Shown: positions 9,581-19,408, counted from the first letter of the stretch. The stretch: DNA of 64,000 bases from an uncultured Paracoccaceae bacterium (GCA_947499715.1 CANMPL010000002.1:470467-534466); one strand, 5' to 3'. The notes: a model not told the origin generated them from the sequence alone. Numbers and translations: made by a program.

Positions 9581-10048
9581 TTAAGCCGGTTCCTTCTGTG
9601 CCTCTGCCAATTGCTGGAGCTTTGCCAACCCCGCATTCCAACCTGCCTCAACCTCGGGGCCCATATCTTCGTCCGGCACAAAACCGGTAATCGCGATATT
9701 CACTGTCAGATCAACGGGTTTCGCCGCGCCGCTCAGGTGATAGGTGACAAGGCTGGTAAATATCCGCTCGCCGCCAATCTCTAGCGTTTCGGTAAAGCAG
9801 GCTGCACTTGGCTCGGCGATCTTGTACCAATTGGTTTCAATCTCAAAATCAGGCGCATCCCTTGGCCCGCAGCGGTGACGTTCGCGACCACCTTCGCGCA
9901 AGTCACTGGATTCCATGGTTAACACGCTGTCATCATCCGGGGCGCCCCAGACCTCTCGCATCTTGGGATCGGTCATCAGGTGAAATAGCCGCGCCGGGCT
10001 GGTGTTGATGGTGCGCGTCAACGTGAGCTGGGTGTTGGTAAATGTCAT
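9581..10048 (-). CDS. SRPBCC domain protein (AHSA1-like)
   Basis: 155 residues. The N-terminal RTINTSPARLFHLMTDP and WGAP are typical of the activator-of-Hsp90-homologue (AHSA1/CalC) START-like fold, which binds hydrophobic ligands. Function is not known. Its ATG overlaps the stop of the ArsR gene (ATGA), the usual two-gene unit in which an ArsR repressor controls an SRPBCC partner. Confidence 0.88.
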   Translation of the reverse strand: MTFTNTQLTLTRTINTSPARLFHLMTDPKMREVWGAPDDDSVLTMESSDLREGGRERHRCGPRDAPDFEIETNWYKIAEPSAACFTETLEIGGERIFTSLVTYHLSGAAKPVDLTVNIAITGFVPDEDMGPEVEAGWNAGLAKLQQLAEAQKEPA

Positions 10049-10374
10049 TGTTCATGCCTTTCAATATCTTCGGCCATTGCCTGAAGGCGATCCAATCGGC
10101 CTTCCCAGACCTCGCGCTGCCAGGCCAGCCACCCTTGCATTTCGTTCATGGCGGCGGCTTGCATATTGCAAGTGCGCACGCGGCCCTTTTTCATGGACCT
10201 GACCAATCCTGCCTCTTCCAACACCTTGATATGACGTAGAAATGTGGGCATCGCCATGTCATGTTGCGCCGCGAGTTCACTGACGCTGGCGCGGCCATTT
10301 GCCAATTGTTCGATCACCGCTCGGCGGGTCGGATCGGAAAGGGCGGAAAAGAGACGGTTTAGATTGTTAGCCAT
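10045..10374 (-). CDS. ArsR-family transcriptional regulator
   Basis: 109 residues from the ATG at 10374 (MANNLNRLFSALSDPTRR). Winged helix-turn-helix with SVSELAAQHDMAMPTFLRHI as recognition region and MKKGRVRTCNM as wing. No CXC metal site of the classic ArsR/SmtB sensors, so probably not a metal sensor. The alternative upstream TTG start coincides with a good -35 box and is rejected. The -10 box ends seven bases before the ATG, suggesting an almost leaderless message. Co-transcribed with the SRPBCC gene and probably autoregulated through the palindrome at 10416. Confidence 0.9.
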   Translation of the reverse strand: MANNLNRLFSALSDPTRRAVIEQLANGRASVSELAAQHDMAMPTFLRHIKVLEEAGLVRSMKKGRVRTCNMQAAAMNEMQGWLAWQREVWEGRLDRLQAMAEDIERHEQ

Positions 10375-10381
10375 GCTGCTA

Positions 10382-10410
10382 ACTATTGGGGCCAAATTTC
10401 GATTCGTCAA
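10382..10410 (-). promoter_or_regulatory. Promoter of the arsR-SRPBCC unit
   Basis: Minus strand: TTGACG (10410-10405), 17-bp spacer, AATAGT (10387-10382). The predicted start point falls at or next to the ATG at 10374. Confidence 0.6.
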
Positions 10411-10415
10411 GATAC

Positions 10416-10431
10416 TTAGCCAGCCGGCTAA
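10416..10431. promoter_or_regulatory. Candidate ArsR operator
   Basis: TTAGCC-AGCC-GGCTAA, six-base inverted arms immediately upstream of the -35 box. A related direct pair GCTAACTATTGG (10378-10389) and GCTAATTATTGG (10427-10438) brackets the promoter. Binding by the ArsR protein is inferred from position. Confidence 0.45.
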
Positions 10432-10490
10432 TTATTGGACCGTCACATTTCCTGCTTTCCCCCCTGACGCCCCCCACATAATGTCACGCC

Positions 10491-13400
10491 ATGAGCAATG
10501 ATCCCCGATTCATCCACCTGCGTCTGCACACCGAATACTCCCTTCTGGAGGGGGCGGTCCCGGTCAAGAAACTGGCCGGTCTGGCGGCTAAACATGACAT
10601 GCCTGCGGTGGCGATCACGGATAGCAACAACATGTTCGCTGCACTGGAGTTTTCCGAATACGCCAGCAAGGAAGGCGTGCAGCCGATCGTCGGTTGTCAG
10701 GTCGATGTGACCTTCGCAACGCCCGATCCCGGCAAACGGGCAGAGGCACCGGCACCGATGGTGCTGCTGGCGCAAAGCGAAGCGGGTTACATGAACCTGA
10801 TGAAGCTCAACTCTTGCGCCTACCTTGATGCGGAAGGTCAGTTGCCGCAGGTCACGCTTGATGAATTGGAAACACATAACGCCGGTCTGATTTGCCTGAC
10901 GGGCGGGCCGGATGGACCGATTGGGCGGCTCTTGCAGCAAGGTCAGCGGCCAAAGGCCGAGGCGCTGATGGACCGCTTGGCCGGGATATTCGGCGACCGT
11001 CTTTATGTTGAACTCCAACGCCATCCCGGCGACGGCGGCTTGCCAGAGGCGGAAAAACTGTCCGAGCGTGGCCATATCGAAATGGCCTATGCCAAGGGCC
11101 TGCCACTGGTCGCGACCAACGACGTCTATTTCCCAAAAACCGAATTGTTCGAGGCGCATGACGCGCTGATCTGTATCGCCGAAGGCGCCTATGTGGATCA
11201 GCAGGAACCACGCCGTCGCTTGACCCCGCAACATTATTTCAAGTCACCGCAGGAAATGGCGACGCTTTTTGCGGACCTGCCAGAGGCGATTGAAAACACA
11301 GTCGAAATCGCGCGGCGTTGCGCCTTCAAGACCTACAAACGTGACCCGATCCTGCCCAAGTTCGCCGATGACGAGGTCGCCGAACTGCGCCGCCAAGCGC
11401 AAGAGGGCCTCAAGTTCCGCCTGTCCGTCATCCCCCATGCCGCCAGCGTTGAAGAATACGAAAAACGGCTCGAATTCGAGCTGGGCATCATCGAAGGCAT
11501 GGGATTTCCCGGCTACTTCCTGATCGTGGCCGACTTTATCAAGTGGTCCAAGGATCACAAAATCCCGGTCGGGCCGGGGCGGGGGTCTGGTGCGGGGTCG
11601 CTGGTGGCCTATGCGCTTTTGATTACTGACCTCGATCCGCTGCGATATAGTTTGCTATTCGAACGTTTCTTGAATCCCGAACGTGTGTCGATGCCCGACT
11701 TCGACATCGATTTTTGCATGGACCGGCGCGAGGAAGTGATCCGTTACGTGCAGGAAAAGTATGGCCGCGATAAAGTGGGGCAGATCATCACCTTTGGTGC
11801 GCTATTGTCCAAGGCCGCCGTCCGCGACGTGGGCCGTGTGCTGCAAATGCCTTATGGTCAGGTCGACCGTCTGTCCAAGATGATCCCGGTGGAAGGCGTC
11901 AAACCCGTCAGCATCGAAAAGGCGCTGGCTGATGAACCCCGTCTGCGTGAAGAGGCCAAGAACGAAGAAGTCGTGGACCGCCTGCTGACCTATGCCCAAC
12001 AGGTCGAAGGGTTGCTGCGCAACGCGTCGACCCACGCTGCGGGCGTTGTGATTGGCGACCGGCCGCTGGACGAGCTTGTGCCGCTTTATCAAGACCCCCG
12101 CTCCGATATGCCCGCGACCCAGTTCAACATGAAATGGGTCGAACAGGCGGGGCTGGTCAAATTCGACTTTCTGGGCCTGAAGACCCTGACTGTGATCCAG
12201 AACGCCGTTGATTTGATTATCAAATCCGGTCGCAACCTACACGAAGCGGCGGATGGCACCACGCTGTATGAGCCTGCCGAAAACGTCGTGAACGACATCG
12301 GGCATATCCCGCTGGATGATGAAAAATCCTATGCGCTTTACGCCAGCGCCAAGACGATTGCGGTGTTTCAGGTGGAATCCAGCGGCATGATGGATGCGCT
12401 CAAACGGATGAAACCCACCTGTATCGAGGACATCGTCGCACTTGTGGCGCTTTACCGTCCCGGCCCGATGGAGAACATTCCAAAGTTCTGCGAGGTCAAG
12501 AACGGCATCAGTGAACGCGACAAACTGCACCCGCTGGTGGATCACATTCTGGACGAAACCCAAGGCATCATCGTCTATCAGGAACAGGTGATGCAGATCG
12601 CGCAGGAAATGGCGGGCTATAGCCTTGGCGGTGCTGACATGCTGCGCCGCGCGATGGGTAAAAAGATCAAAGAGGCGATGGACGCCGAGCGCCCGAAGTT
12701 CGAAGCAGGCGCCAAGGAAAACAACGTCGACAAAAAGAAGGCCAGCGAAGTTTTCGACCTGCTGGAAAAGTTCGCCAACTACGGCTTTAACAAATCCCAC
12801 GCCGCCGCCTATGCGGTTGTCAGCTATCAAACCGCATGGCTGAAAGCGAACCACCCGGTCGAGTTTATGGCCGGTGTGATGAACTGCGATATCCACCTGA
12901 CCGACAAGCTGGGCGTCTATTTTCAAGAGGTCAAAAAGGGCCTTGGGATCGACTACATCCCGCCCTGCGTGAACCGGTCCCAAGCGACATTTGATGTGAA
13001 AGATCAAAAGCTTGTCTATGGACTTGGCGCGTTGAAGAACGTCGGCGTGGAGGCGATGAAACTGATTGTCGAGGCACGCGGCGACGGCGAGTTTGTGAAC
13101 CTTTTCGACGTGGCCCGCCGCTGCGATCTGAAACGGATCGGCAAACGCCCGCTTGAGATGTTGGCGCGGGCAGGGGCTTTTGATGTGCTCGACCCGAACC
13201 GGCGGCGGGTGTTCAACTCACTGGATCAACTCAGCGCCTATTCCGCCGCGATCTTTGATCAAAAGTCGTCGAACCAAGTGTCGTTGTTCGGCGAAGCGGG
13301 CGATGACCTGCCAGAGCCGCGCCTGGCCGGTGGCGACGATTGGCTGCCTGCCGAACGACTGGCCGAGGAATTCAAAGCCATCGGGTTCTACCTGTCCGGT

Positions 13401-13991
13401 CACCCGCTTGACGACTACATGGGCGCGCTGAAACGCAAACAGGTGATGACGCTGGACGAGGTGACGGCGCGGGCCGAAAAGGGTGCCGCCATCGTCAAAA
13501 TGGCAGGCACTGTCAGCGGGCGTCAGGAACGTAAATCGGCGCGCGGCAACCGCTTTGCCTTTGTGCAACTCTCTGATCCGACAGGACAATACGAAGTCAC
13601 GATGTTCAGCGACACGCTTGAAGTTGCGCGCGAGCATCTTGAGACCGGGAGCCAGGTCGTCTTACAATGCGAGGCGACGATGGAGGCCGATCAGCTCAAG
13701 CTGTTGGGCCGTTCCGTCAGCCCGATTGACACCGCCGTCACAGACGTCAGCAGCCAAGGTCTGCGGGTCTTTCTGGACGGACCAGAGGCGATCCCCTCGG
13801 TCGCGTCGATCCTTGATAACGCCATGCGTGACGGTGTGAAGGGCGGGCGTGGACCGGTCTATTTCTGCCTGATGCATGATGATCTGCCGGGCGAGGTCGA
13901 GGTTGACCTGGGTCGCGATTTCCCAGTGAACCCACAGATCCGTGGTGCCTTGCGGTCCTTGGGCGGTGTGATCGAAGTCGAAGAAGTGTAA
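10491..13991 (+). CDS. dnaE: DNA polymerase III alpha subunit
   Basis: Replicative polymerase, 1166 residues, full length. Order: PHP domain from residue 7 (LRLHTEYSLLEGAVPVKKL), polymerase palm with the catalytic PDFDIDF near residue 402 and GPGRGSGAGSLVAY near 361, finger region KSHAAAYAVVSYQTAWLKAN, tandem HhH, and an OB-fold (MAGTVSGRQERKSARG) near residue 1005. Monocistronic-looking; divergent from the arsR unit with about 115 bp between starts. Confidence 0.99.
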   Translation: MSNDPRFIHLRLHTEYSLLEGAVPVKKLAGLAAKHDMPAVAITDSNNMFAALEFSEYASKEGVQPIVGCQVDVTFATPDPGKRAEAPAPMVLLAQSEAGYMNLMKLNSCAYLDAEGQLPQVTLDELETHNAGLICLTGGPDGPIGRLLQQGQRPKAEALMDRLAGIFGDRLYVELQRHPGDGGLPEAEKLSERGHIEMAYAKGLPLVATNDVYFPKTELFEAHDALICIAEGAYVDQQEPRRRLTPQHYFKSPQEMATLFADLPEAIENTVEIARRCAFKTYKRDPILPKFADDEVAELRRQAQEGLKFRLSVIPHAASVEEYEKRLEFELGIIEGMGFPGYFLIVADFIKWSKDHKIPVGPGRGSGAGSLVAYALLITDLDPLRYSLLFERFLNPERVSMPDFDIDFCMDRREEVIRYVQEKYGRDKVGQIITFGALLSKAAVRDVGRVLQMPYGQVDRLSKMIPVEGVKPVSIEKALADEPRLREEAKNEEVVDRLLTYAQQVEGLLRNASTHAAGVVIGDRPLDELVPLYQDPRSDMPATQFNMKWVEQAGLVKFDFLGLKTLTVIQNAVDLIIKSGRNLHEAADGTTLYEPAENVVNDIGHIPLDDEKSYALYASAKTIAVFQVESSGMMDALKRMKPTCIEDIVALVALYRPGPMENIPKFCEVKNGISERDKLHPLVDHILDETQGIIVYQEQVMQIAQEMAGYSLGGADMLRRAMGKKIKEAMDAERPKFEAGAKENNVDKKKASEVFDLLEKFANYGFNKSHAAAYAVVSYQTAWLKANHPVEFMAGVMNCDIHLTDKLGVYFQEVKKGLGIDYIPPCVNRSQATFDVKDQKLVYGLGALKNVGVEAMKLIVEARGDGEFVNLFDVARRCDLKRIGKRPLEMLARAGAFDVLDPNRRRVFNSLDQLSAYSAAIFDQKSSNQVSLFGEAGDDLPEPRLAGGDDWLPAERLAEEFKAIGFYLSGHPLDDYMGALKRKQVMTLDEVTARAEKGAAIVKMAGTVSGRQERKSARGNRFAFVQLSDPTGQYEVTMFSDTLEVAREHLETGSQVVLQCEATMEADQLKLLGRSVSPIDTAVTDVSSQGLRVFLDGPEAIPSVASILDNAMRDGVKGGRGPVYFCLMHDDLPGEVEVDLGRDFPVNPQIRGALRSLGGVIEVEEV

Positions 13992-14060
13992 CGATACGTC
14001 GATATGGACGCCCGCGATCAGAGCGGCTATGTCGATCAGCGCCGTGGATGGGGGGAATAC

Positions 14061-14867
14061 ATGCGCCGCAATAGGACGCCTTTGTTGGCCTTGGCCCTGC
14101 TCGCGGGATGCGCGGGTTTTGGCACCACTGATCCTTTGGATGCGGTGCCGGAACTAAGCACGGTTGACGTGGCAGAAGAGAGCGTCGCACTGGCAGAGCC
14201 GGATCAGGCCCCGGGCTTTTTCAGCAACTTCTTCAATCGCGAAACAGAGCCTTTGGCCCAAAACGAGGCCACCGATGCTTCAGAAGCCACGCCCGAGGCA
14301 GCTGCCCCCGAACCCACACCGGAACCCGCCGGGTTCTTTGGCCGCCTGCTTGCGGGTGGCGCGCAAACTGCTTCTGCCGAGGATCCCCAAGCAGACACCG
14401 TCCCACCTTTGGCCAACCTTGCTTTTGGCGACGTTGGCGTGACCTGCGGCATGGCAAAACGAGATCTTGGCACCAAGGTCATATCGGTCTCGGGCTACAC
14501 GATCTACGACACGGTCCCCAATTCAACCGGGACGCGGCCTCATTACATCACCGGCTTTGGTGATGGCTGCGCCCGACAGTTTACCGCAGCGCTTGTGCTG
14601 ACGGGCGACGTCGGCACGCACGAGATTGTGCGCTATGAAACCGCCCAATCGCGCCGCCCCTACACGGACGTCGACAACGCCTACGAAGCGATCAAATCCA
14701 GCTATTGCCGGGCCGGGTTTGGTAAGCCCTGTGGCGGTCGGATCAACGCGCTTGCCCGGAACACGACCTTTGTCACCGGCTATGAACGCTTTGCCTCGAG
14801 CCCCGTTTGGATGGAAATCCTGCTTCACGATGGCGCGGTTGCTGCCGTCAGCGTCGAACGCGAATAG
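14061..14867 (+). CDS. Predicted lipoprotein with a four-cysteine C-terminal domain
   Basis: 268 residues. The ATG at 14061 is preferred over one at 14004 because GGGGGGAA precedes it and it opens a lipoprotein signal (LALLAGC, Cys17 to be lipidated). Residues 20-130 are acidic, Ala/Pro/Glu-rich and probably disordered; the C-terminal 145 residues form a compact domain with four cysteines (VTCGM, DGCARQ, SYCRAG, KPCGG), suggesting two disulfides in the periplasm. I do not recognise the family. It follows dnaE by 69 bp. Confidence 0.8.
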   Translation: MRRNRTPLLALALLAGCAGFGTTDPLDAVPELSTVDVAEESVALAEPDQAPGFFSNFFNRETEPLAQNEATDASEATPEAAAPEPTPEPAGFFGRLLAGGAQTASAEDPQADTVPPLANLAFGDVGVTCGMAKRDLGTKVISVSGYTIYDTVPNSTGTRPHYITGFGDGCARQFTAALVLTGDVGTHEIVRYETAQSRRPYTDVDNAYEAIKSSYCRAGFGKPCGGRINALARNTTFVTGYERFASSPVWMEILLHDGAVAAVSVERE

Positions 14868-15035
14868 AATTATCCCCTTGATTTACCGTTAATTTGTTGC
14901 CGTTTTGGCAACAATGATGGGGTAATCGTTTCCGTTACGGCAAATGGGGAAAAAATGAGGCGTTTCCCCTATGCACCGACACTTTTTCGACATATTGCTG
15001 CCTCCGAATTAACGAGTTTTTGTTTGGAGACAGCA
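14868..15035. other. Intergenic region upstream of the VPLPA-CTERM gene
   Basis: AT-richer gap. Contains an inverted repeat GTTGCC-GTTTT-GGCAAC at 14896-14912 without a T-run; possibly a terminator remnant or regulatory site. No clear promoter seen. Confidence 0.3.
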
Positions 15036-15806
15036 ATGCGATTTCTAGGACTGCTGACAGCAGCGACGCTGAGCACCTTGCCGTTTATGGCGCAAGCCGC
15101 AACGATCAACGTGTCCGTTTTTGACGCTGCATCTTATAACCCGACCTATGGCGCGATTGGCACCGTTGTCACCGAGGATTTCGAAAGCCTTGGCGCAACC
15201 AATGGCGAAGGCGAAGTTGGCGCTTCGCTGACGACGTCTGTTGGTGATTTCTCGACGCTTGGTGGAACTGGAACCGGCGGCACAGTTTCTGGCCTGTCCG
15301 GCAACGGCGGCACGGAATTGGCGCTGCGCGACGGAAGCGTCTTTGGCCGCACCAACACCACACCGAATGTCGGTCAATGGTTCCTTGATAGCAATGACAC
15401 ATTTGGCATGCGCTGGGATGTCTCGCTTTTGGGCAATGCCGCGTTTGATTTTCTGACGTTCAGCTTGATGGATGCCAACGATGTTGGCGGTTTTCTGCGG
15501 ATCACCACCGCAACCGACAGCTATGAACTTCGCCTTACAGGGGATCCGAAACTGCCAAACGCGGCGATCCGGCTCGTCACGATCGACTTCGGCGCTGATG
15601 TAACCGCAGCCACGATCGAGCTTGAGAATTTCCGGTCCGATGGGACAACGAACTTCTTGAACGACGGCTTCTCTGTCGACGGCATTCAGGTGTTCAGCGA
15701 CTTCAACGTCCAGGAAGTGCCGGTGCCTGCATCCATGCTGCTCTTGGGAAGTGCCGTCGTCGGATTTGGTGTTGCAGGTCGTCGTCGCAAAAAAGCGACC
15801 AGCTAA
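15036..15806 (+). CDS. VPLPA-CTERM sorting-domain protein
   Basis: 256 residues, probably a surface or extracellular protein. Start at the ATG preceded by GGAGA; it opens a signal peptide (MRFLGLLTAATLSTL...MAQA). The C-terminus is a tripartite sorting tail: VPVPASM motif, hydrophobic helix LLLGSAVVGFGVAG and basic end RRRKK, matching the VPLPA-CTERM class processed by an exosortase (XrtD type) rather than a Gram-positive sortase. The middle is Gly/Thr/Asp-rich, beta-type, of unknown ligand. No exosortase gene lies in this window. A strong terminator follows. Confidence 0.85.
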   Translation: MRFLGLLTAATLSTLPFMAQAATINVSVFDAASYNPTYGAIGTVVTEDFESLGATNGEGEVGASLTTSVGDFSTLGGTGTGGTVSGLSGNGGTELALRDGSVFGRTNTTPNVGQWFLDSNDTFGMRWDVSLLGNAAFDFLTFSLMDANDVGGFLRITTATDSYELRLTGDPKLPNAAIRLVTIDFGADVTAATIELENFRSDGTTNFLNDGFSVDGIQVFSDFNVQEVPVPASMLLLGSAVVGFGVAGRRRKKATS

Positions 15807-15825
15807 GAGACCTTAACAGAAATTC

Positions 15826-15855
15826 AAAGCCCCCGTCCTTTGTGGCGGGGGTTTT
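15826..15855 (+). terminator. Rho-independent terminator after the VPLPA-CTERM gene
   Basis: CCCCCG, ten-base loop, CGGGGG followed by TTTT; an upstream AAA can extend the pairing. Confidence 0.85.
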
Positions 15856-15929
15856 CATTTTGGAACATTGCCTTAATTTCAAGCCGCAGCGCTTTGCGCT
15901 CATCACGCGAGACAAGAGCGGAGGCGCAG

Positions 15930-17345
15930 ATGACTTACCCCAACTACGGCCGGATTGACGGCGCTATTGTCATGATCGGATTTGGGTCCATTGGTAAAGG
16001 CACCTTGCCGCTGATCCAGCGGCATTTCGATTATGACTCTGACCAGATGGTTGTGGTTGAACCCGATCTTGCCGCCGCACCCTTTCTGGCGGAACAGGGG
16101 ATCCGGCACGAACAGGTCAAGATCACCCGTGACAACTACCGCGCAGTGCTGGGCCGCTTGTTCCCCGACGGCAAAGGCTTCTGCGTAAACCTGTCGGTCG
16201 ATACGTCTTCGCTCGATCTGATGAAGGCCTGCCGTGAAATGGGCGTGCTTTACATCGACACCGTGGTCGAGCCCTGGGAGGGGTTCTATTTCGAAACCTC
16301 CGACAATGCTGAACGGACCAACTATGCCCTGCGCCAGAAGGTCCGCGACGAAAAGGCCGCCAACCCCGGTGGCACAACGGCTGTGTCCTGCTGCGGTGCG
16401 AACCCCGGCATGGTCAGCTGGTTCGTGAAAGAGGCGCTGCTGACGCTGGCGAAAGACACCAGGCACGACAGCACCCCGCCCACAGATCGCGCGGGCTGGG
16501 GTGGGCTCATGCAATCGCTTGGCGTCAAGGGCGTTCACATCGCCGAACGCGATACACAGGCCCGCGGCGTCCCGCGCCCGCGCGACACCTTTGTAAATAC
16601 GTGGTCGGTGGAAGGGTTCATCGCGGAAGGGTTTCAGCCGGCAGAACTTGGCTGGGGCACGCACGAAAAGTGGATGCCCGAAACCGCGCACAGCTATGAC
16701 ACGGGCTGTCAGGCGGCGATCTGGTTTGAACGCCCGGGCGCGATCACGCGGGTGCACACATGGTGCCCGACACCGGGTCCGCAGTTCGGGTTTTTGGTGA
16801 CGCATAACGAGGCGGTCAGCATCTCTGACTACTATACTGTTGGCCCAGCCGACGCGCCGGACTACCGCCCGACCTGCCATTATGCCTATCACCCATCAGA
16901 TGATGCGGTGCTGTCCCTGCACGAGATGTTTGGGTCCGGAAAGCAGCAAAAGGTCCATGAAATCATGGATGTGGACGACATCGTGACCGGCATTGATGAA
17001 CTCGGCGTCCTGCTTTACGGCCACGCCAAGAACGCGCTTTGGTTCGGGTCACGCCTGTCCAACGCTGAGACAAAGACGCTTGCCCCTTTCCAGAACGCGA
17101 CCGGGCTTCAGGTCACCTCTGCGGTGCTGGCGGGCATGGTCTGGGCGCTGGAAAACCCGCAAGCGGGCATTGTCGAGACCGACGAGATGGACCACGCGCG
17201 CTGCCTTGAAGTGCAGCGCCCCTACCTTGGCCCCGTCGAGGCGCATTATACCGACTGGACACCGCTGCAGGACCGGTGGGAACACTTCCCCGAAGACATT
17301 GACGAAAGCGATCCGTGGCAATTCCGCAATGTGCTGGCAACCTGA
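15930..17345 (+). CDS. hss: Homospermidine synthase
   Basis: NAD-dependent enzyme that makes sym-homospermidine from putrescine (and spermidine). 471 residues, the usual bacterial length. The ATG at 15930 has GGAGG nine bases upstream; the longer frame overlaps the preceding terminator. Rossmann motif MIGFGSIGKGTLP near residue 15 and the conserved CCGANPGMVSWFVKEAL near residue 156. The gene stands alone between the terminator and hisC. Confidence 0.95.
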   Translation: MTYPNYGRIDGAIVMIGFGSIGKGTLPLIQRHFDYDSDQMVVVEPDLAAAPFLAEQGIRHEQVKITRDNYRAVLGRLFPDGKGFCVNLSVDTSSLDLMKACREMGVLYIDTVVEPWEGFYFETSDNAERTNYALRQKVRDEKAANPGGTTAVSCCGANPGMVSWFVKEALLTLAKDTRHDSTPPTDRAGWGGLMQSLGVKGVHIAERDTQARGVPRPRDTFVNTWSVEGFIAEGFQPAELGWGTHEKWMPETAHSYDTGCQAAIWFERPGAITRVHTWCPTPGPQFGFLVTHNEAVSISDYYTVGPADAPDYRPTCHYAYHPSDDAVLSLHEMFGSGKQQKVHEIMDVDDIVTGIDELGVLLYGHAKNALWFGSRLSNAETKTLAPFQNATGLQVTSAVLAGMVWALENPQAGIVETDEMDHARCLEVQRPYLGPVEAHYTDWTPLQDRWEHFPEDIDESDPWQFRNVLAT

Positions 17346-17402
17346 CACTGGCAAAGGTGCTGCAGCCCCGTTAGAACGGGCGAAAGTGGGGGAAATGGTG
17401 CG

Positions 17403-18488
17403 ATGAATGCTGTGATAAAGCCGCAACCGGGGATTATGGATATCGCCTTGTATCAAGGCGGTGCCAGCCATGTTGAGGGGATGTCAAATGTCCTCAAGCT
17501 GTCGTCGAACGAGAACCCTGCCGGGCCGTCCGACAAAGCGAAAGAGGCTTATGTGCGCGCCGCCCATGACCTGCATCGTTACCCGTCGACCGATCATGCG
17601 TCGCTGCGTGCGGCCATCGCCGAACGCTGGTCGCTTGATGCGGACCGCGTCATCATGGGCGTTGGGTCCGATGAGGTGCTGCACTTTATGTGTCAGGCCT
17701 ATGCCGGGCCGGGGGATGAGGTCATCCATACCGAACACGGCTTTGCGCTTTACCGCATTTCCACGCTTGCCGCCGGGGCGACCCCGGTCGAGGTCAAGGA
17801 ACGTGACCGCGTCATTGACGTGGATGCCATTCTGGCGGCCTGCAACAAGAAGACAAAGCTGGTTTATATCGCCAATCCTGCCAACCCCACGGGCACCATG
17901 ATTGGCCCGGCAGAGGTCGCCCGTCTGGCCGAAGGCCTGCCGGGGCAGGCGATTTTGGTGCTGGATGGGGCCTATGCGGAATACGTCGAAGGCTTTGATG
18001 CGGGCCTCGCCCTGATCGAGGCGCGCGAAAATGTCGTGATGACCCGCACCTTTAGCAAGATTTACGGGCTGGGCGGGATGCGCGTGGGCTGGGGCTATGG
18101 GCCCAAAGCCATCATTGATGTGCTCAACCGCGTGCGCGGGCCCTTCAACATGTCCTCTGCTGCGCTGGCCGCGGCAGAGGCCGCGGTGCGCGACACGGCT
18201 TATTTTGAACGCTGCCAGCGCGAAAATGCCCGCTGGCGCGAGTGGTTGGCGACGGCCCTGGCCGAGATTGGCGTACCGTCTGATACCTCTACCGCGAACT
18301 TTATCCTCGCGCGGTTTGCCGATGAGGAAGAAGCCGTGGGGTGCAACGAACATCTGCTGAGCCAAGGCATCATCGTGCGCCACCCCAAGGGCTACGGCTT
18401 TCCGCATTGCCTTCGGATCACAGTGGGCGACGAAAGCGCGTGTCGCCGCGTGGTGCACGCGATTGGTCAGTTTAAGGGCCAGCGCTGA
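17403..18488 (+). CDS. hisC: Histidinol-phosphate aminotransferase
   Basis: PLP-dependent class I/II aminotransferase, 361 residues. The cofactor lysine is Lys219 in [26 protein letters not shown] (34-42) and NPANPTGT near residue 158 are family marks. In roseobacters this gene next to tyrA may serve both histidine and aromatic amino acid synthesis. Its TGA overlaps the tyrA ATG by one base. Confidence 0.95.
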   Translation: MNAVIKPQPGIMDIALYQGGASHVEGMSNVLKLSSNENPAGPSDKAKEAYVRAAHDLHRYPSTDHASLRAAIAERWSLDADRVIMGVGSDEVLHFMCQAYAGPGDEVIHTEHGFALYRISTLAAGATPVEVKERDRVIDVDAILAACNKKTKLVYIANPANPTGTMIGPAEVARLAEGLPGQAILVLDGAYAEYVEGFDAGLALIEARENVVMTRTFSKIYGLGGMRVGWGYGPKAIIDVLNRVRGPFNMSSAALAAAEAAVRDTAYFERCQRENARWREWLATALAEIGVPSDTSTANFILARFADEEEAVGCNEHLLSQGIIVRHPKGYGFPHCLRITVGDESACRRVVHAIGQFKGQR

Positions 18489-19408
18489 TGACGGTGATCT
18501 ACGAACGTGTCGCGCTGATTGGGCTGGGCCTGATCGCGTCGTCGATGGCACTTGCGATCAAACGGGGTGGATTGGCCAAGACCATAACCGGCTACGCCCG
18601 CTCTGCCGAGACACGCGAGATCGCGCGCGAACTTGACCTGTGCGAGGTGTATGACACCGCGGCTGAGGCTGTGCGCGATGCCGATTTGGTCGTTCTTTGC
18701 GTCCCAATTGGCGCAATGGATGCGGTCATGGCAGAGGTCGGCCCGGCGCTGAAACCCGACGCCGTGGTAAGCGATGTGGGCTCTGTCAAACAAGCGGTGG
18801 TCGAGGCCGTCGCGCCGCATGTGCCTGAGGGCGCTCACTTTATTCCGGCCCACCCCCTTGCAGGGACAGAGCATTCTGGCCCGCGTTCGGGATTTGCGGA
18901 ACTTTTTGACAATCGTTGGTGCATTCTGGCGCCGGTCCCTGACAGCAACCGGGGTGAAGTTGACCGCCTTGCCCGGCTGTGGCGCGGCATGGGGTCCAAC
19001 GTCGACGAAATGGATGCCGCCCACCACGATCTGGTGTTGTCCGTCACCTCGCACACGCCGCACCTGATCGCCTATACGATGGTCGGTGTGGCCGACGACC
19101 TGAGCCGCGTGACCGATAGTGAAGTGATCAAATATTCGGCGGCGGGATTCCGGGATTTTACCCGCATTGCGGCCTCTGACCCGACGATGTGGCGGGATGT
19201 GTTTCTGACCAACAAGGACGCCACGCTTGAAATTCTGGGGCGCTTCACGGAAGAACTGTTTGCCTTGCAACGGGCGATCCGCAAGGGCGACGGCGAGCAT
19301 CTGCACGCCTATTTCACCCGCACCCGTGCGATCCGACGTGGCATTATCGAAGCAGGACAGGACACTGACGCCCCCAACTTTGGCCGTGGACCGGCCACAA
19401 AGGGATGA
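18488..19408 (+). CDS. tyrA: Prephenate/arogenate dehydrogenase
   Basis: NAD(P)-dependent oxidative decarboxylase of tyrosine synthesis, 306 residues. N-terminal Rossmann motif IGLGLIASSMALA (residues 10-22); conserved HPLAGTEHSGP near residue 121 carries the catalytic His. No chorismate mutase or ACT domain. Coupled to hisC upstream (one-base overlap) and to the extensin-like gene downstream (ATGA overlap). Confidence 0.95.
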   Translation: MTVIYERVALIGLGLIASSMALAIKRGGLAKTITGYARSAETREIARELDLCEVYDTAAEAVRDADLVVLCVPIGAMDAVMAEVGPALKPDAVVSDVGSVKQAVVEAVAPHVPEGAHFIPAHPLAGTEHSGPRSGFAELFDNRWCILAPVPDSNRGEVDRLARLWRGMGSNVDEMDAAHHDLVLSVTSHTPHLIAYTMVGVADDLSRVTDSEVIKYSAAGFRDFTRIAASDPTMWRDVFLTNKDATLEILGRFTEELFALQRAIRKGDGEHLHAYFTRTRAIRRGIIEAGQDTDAPNFGRGPATKG

